A DNA stretch of 6,261 nucleotides, taken from positions 1-6,261 of the forward strand of contig SCTP01000176.1 in NCBI GenBank assembly GCA_004322325.1. The letters are read 5' to 3'. The stretch's first letter is position 1, and each line of letters opens with the position of its first letter. The position numbers were made by a program, and so were the translations under genes. A model generated the notes under the pieces. The model did not search any database, was not told where the DNA came from, and saw nothing but the letters and a program-made list of their open reading frames with translations. The stretch comes from Gammaproteobacteria bacterium. GTDB taxonomy: Bacteria; Pseudomonadota; Gammaproteobacteria; DSM-16500. Shown here piece by piece: positions 6,027 through 6,261 of this stretch.

Positions 6027-6261
6027 GCTAACTCCCTTGGAAACCAACGTTGTGTAACCGTTTTTAATTTCGTATAAAATCGAACCGCTTCGGTGCCATA
6101 CATACCGATGTCAGAAAAAATCGAGCGTTTCCAACCGCCGAAACTTTGATACGCAACAGGAACAGGAATCGGTACATTCACGCCAACCATTCCGACTTGC
6201 ACTTTTTCCGCAAATGTTCGTGCTGTGTAGCCATCACGTGTAAAAATGGCTGTGCCATTGC
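6023..6261 (-). CDS. mmsA: Methylmalonate-semialdehyde dehydrogenase (CoA-acylating), 3' end only
   Basis: The last 78 complete codons of an aldehyde dehydrogenase, open through the right edge. Family members convert methylmalonate semialdehyde, NAD+ and CoA to propionyl-CoA, CO2 and NADH, the step after MmsB in valine degradation. The fragment reads [10 protein letters not shown], then [24 protein letters not shown], and the closing [13 protein letters not shown]. The [10 protein letters not shown] block and the TKTVT-type end are characteristic of MmsA/IolA. The catalytic cysteine is outside the window. Its TGA (6025-6023) overlaps the ATG of mmsB. Within this fragment [10 protein letters not shown] replaces the more usual SFYGDLHAYG, an ordinary divergence. 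The pairing with mmsB makes MmsA far likelier than inositol-pathway IolA. Confidence 0.93.
   Translation of the reverse strand, partial: NGTAIFTRDGYTARTFAEKVQVGMVGVNVPIPVPVAYQSFGGWKRSIFSDIGMYGTEAVRFYTKLKTVTQRWFPRELA
6032..6038 (-). promoter_or_regulatory. Ribosome binding site AAGGGAG of mmsB
   Basis: AAGGGAG on the minus strand, five bases before ATG 6026 and inside the last codons of mmsA. It fixes the mmsB start against the upstream TTG at 6047. Confidence 0.82.

Noticed and set aside
6027..6047. TTG start for mmsB
   Set aside because: It would place the clear AAGGGAG site inside the coding region and adds residues ahead of the Rossmann fold; ATG 6026 fits the family.

Overview
The window looks like chromosomal DNA of a gammaproteobacterium of moderate to low G+C. 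The glycerol kinase, the YheS-type ABC-F protein and the valine-degradation enzymes are housekeeping types. The cysteine-rich L,D-transpeptidase recalls EnhA-like proteins of Legionella and Coxiella relatives, so a Legionellales-like host is my best guess. That is inference from protein character only; there is no rRNA or other phylogenetic marker here.

Layout: (1) 2-502 (+) is the 3' part of a secreted-type L,D-transpeptidase gene, open through the left edge. (2) 566-644 holds two back-to-back intrinsic terminators, one per strand, because the transpeptidase gene converges on a small membrane-protein operon. (3) 1290-612 (-) is a coupled two-gene operon: a DUF883 (ElaB/YqjD-like) tail-anchored helical protein, then a two-helix YqjE-like membrane protein. 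(4) About 180 bp of AT-rich divergent intergenic DNA carries candidate promoters for both directions. (5) 1474-2958 (+) is glpK, glycerol kinase. (6) 2968-3002 is a strong hairpin between glpK and a convergent small gene. (7) 3172-3014 (-) is a 52-residue Gln/Asn-rich gene with an excellent ribosome binding site. (8) 5120-3264 (-) is yheS, an ABC-F ATPase. (9) 6026-5136 (-) is mmsB, 3-hydroxyisobutyrate dehydrogenase. (10) 6261-6023 (-) is the 3' end of mmsA, methylmalonate-semialdehyde dehydrogenase, open through the right edge.

How they work together: mmsA and mmsB overlap by four bases (ATGA) and catalyse successive steps at the end of valine catabolism. yheS follows 15 bases later without a good ribosome binding site, so it is probably read from the same message and translated by coupling. 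The small Gln/Asn-rich gene comes next on that strand and could be a tail cistron or have its own promoter. The DUF883/YqjE-like pair resembles the yqjD-yqjE arrangement of enterobacteria. glpK stands alone, with no glpF or glpD beside it in the window.

No mobile element, CRISPR array, tRNA, rRNA or obvious defence system was seen. The most notable item is the low-complexity small gene. Several starts were moved inward from the longest reading frames on the basis of ribosome binding sites and family length (glpK, the DUF883 gene, the YqjE-like gene, mmsB). No clearly new multi-gene system is evident.
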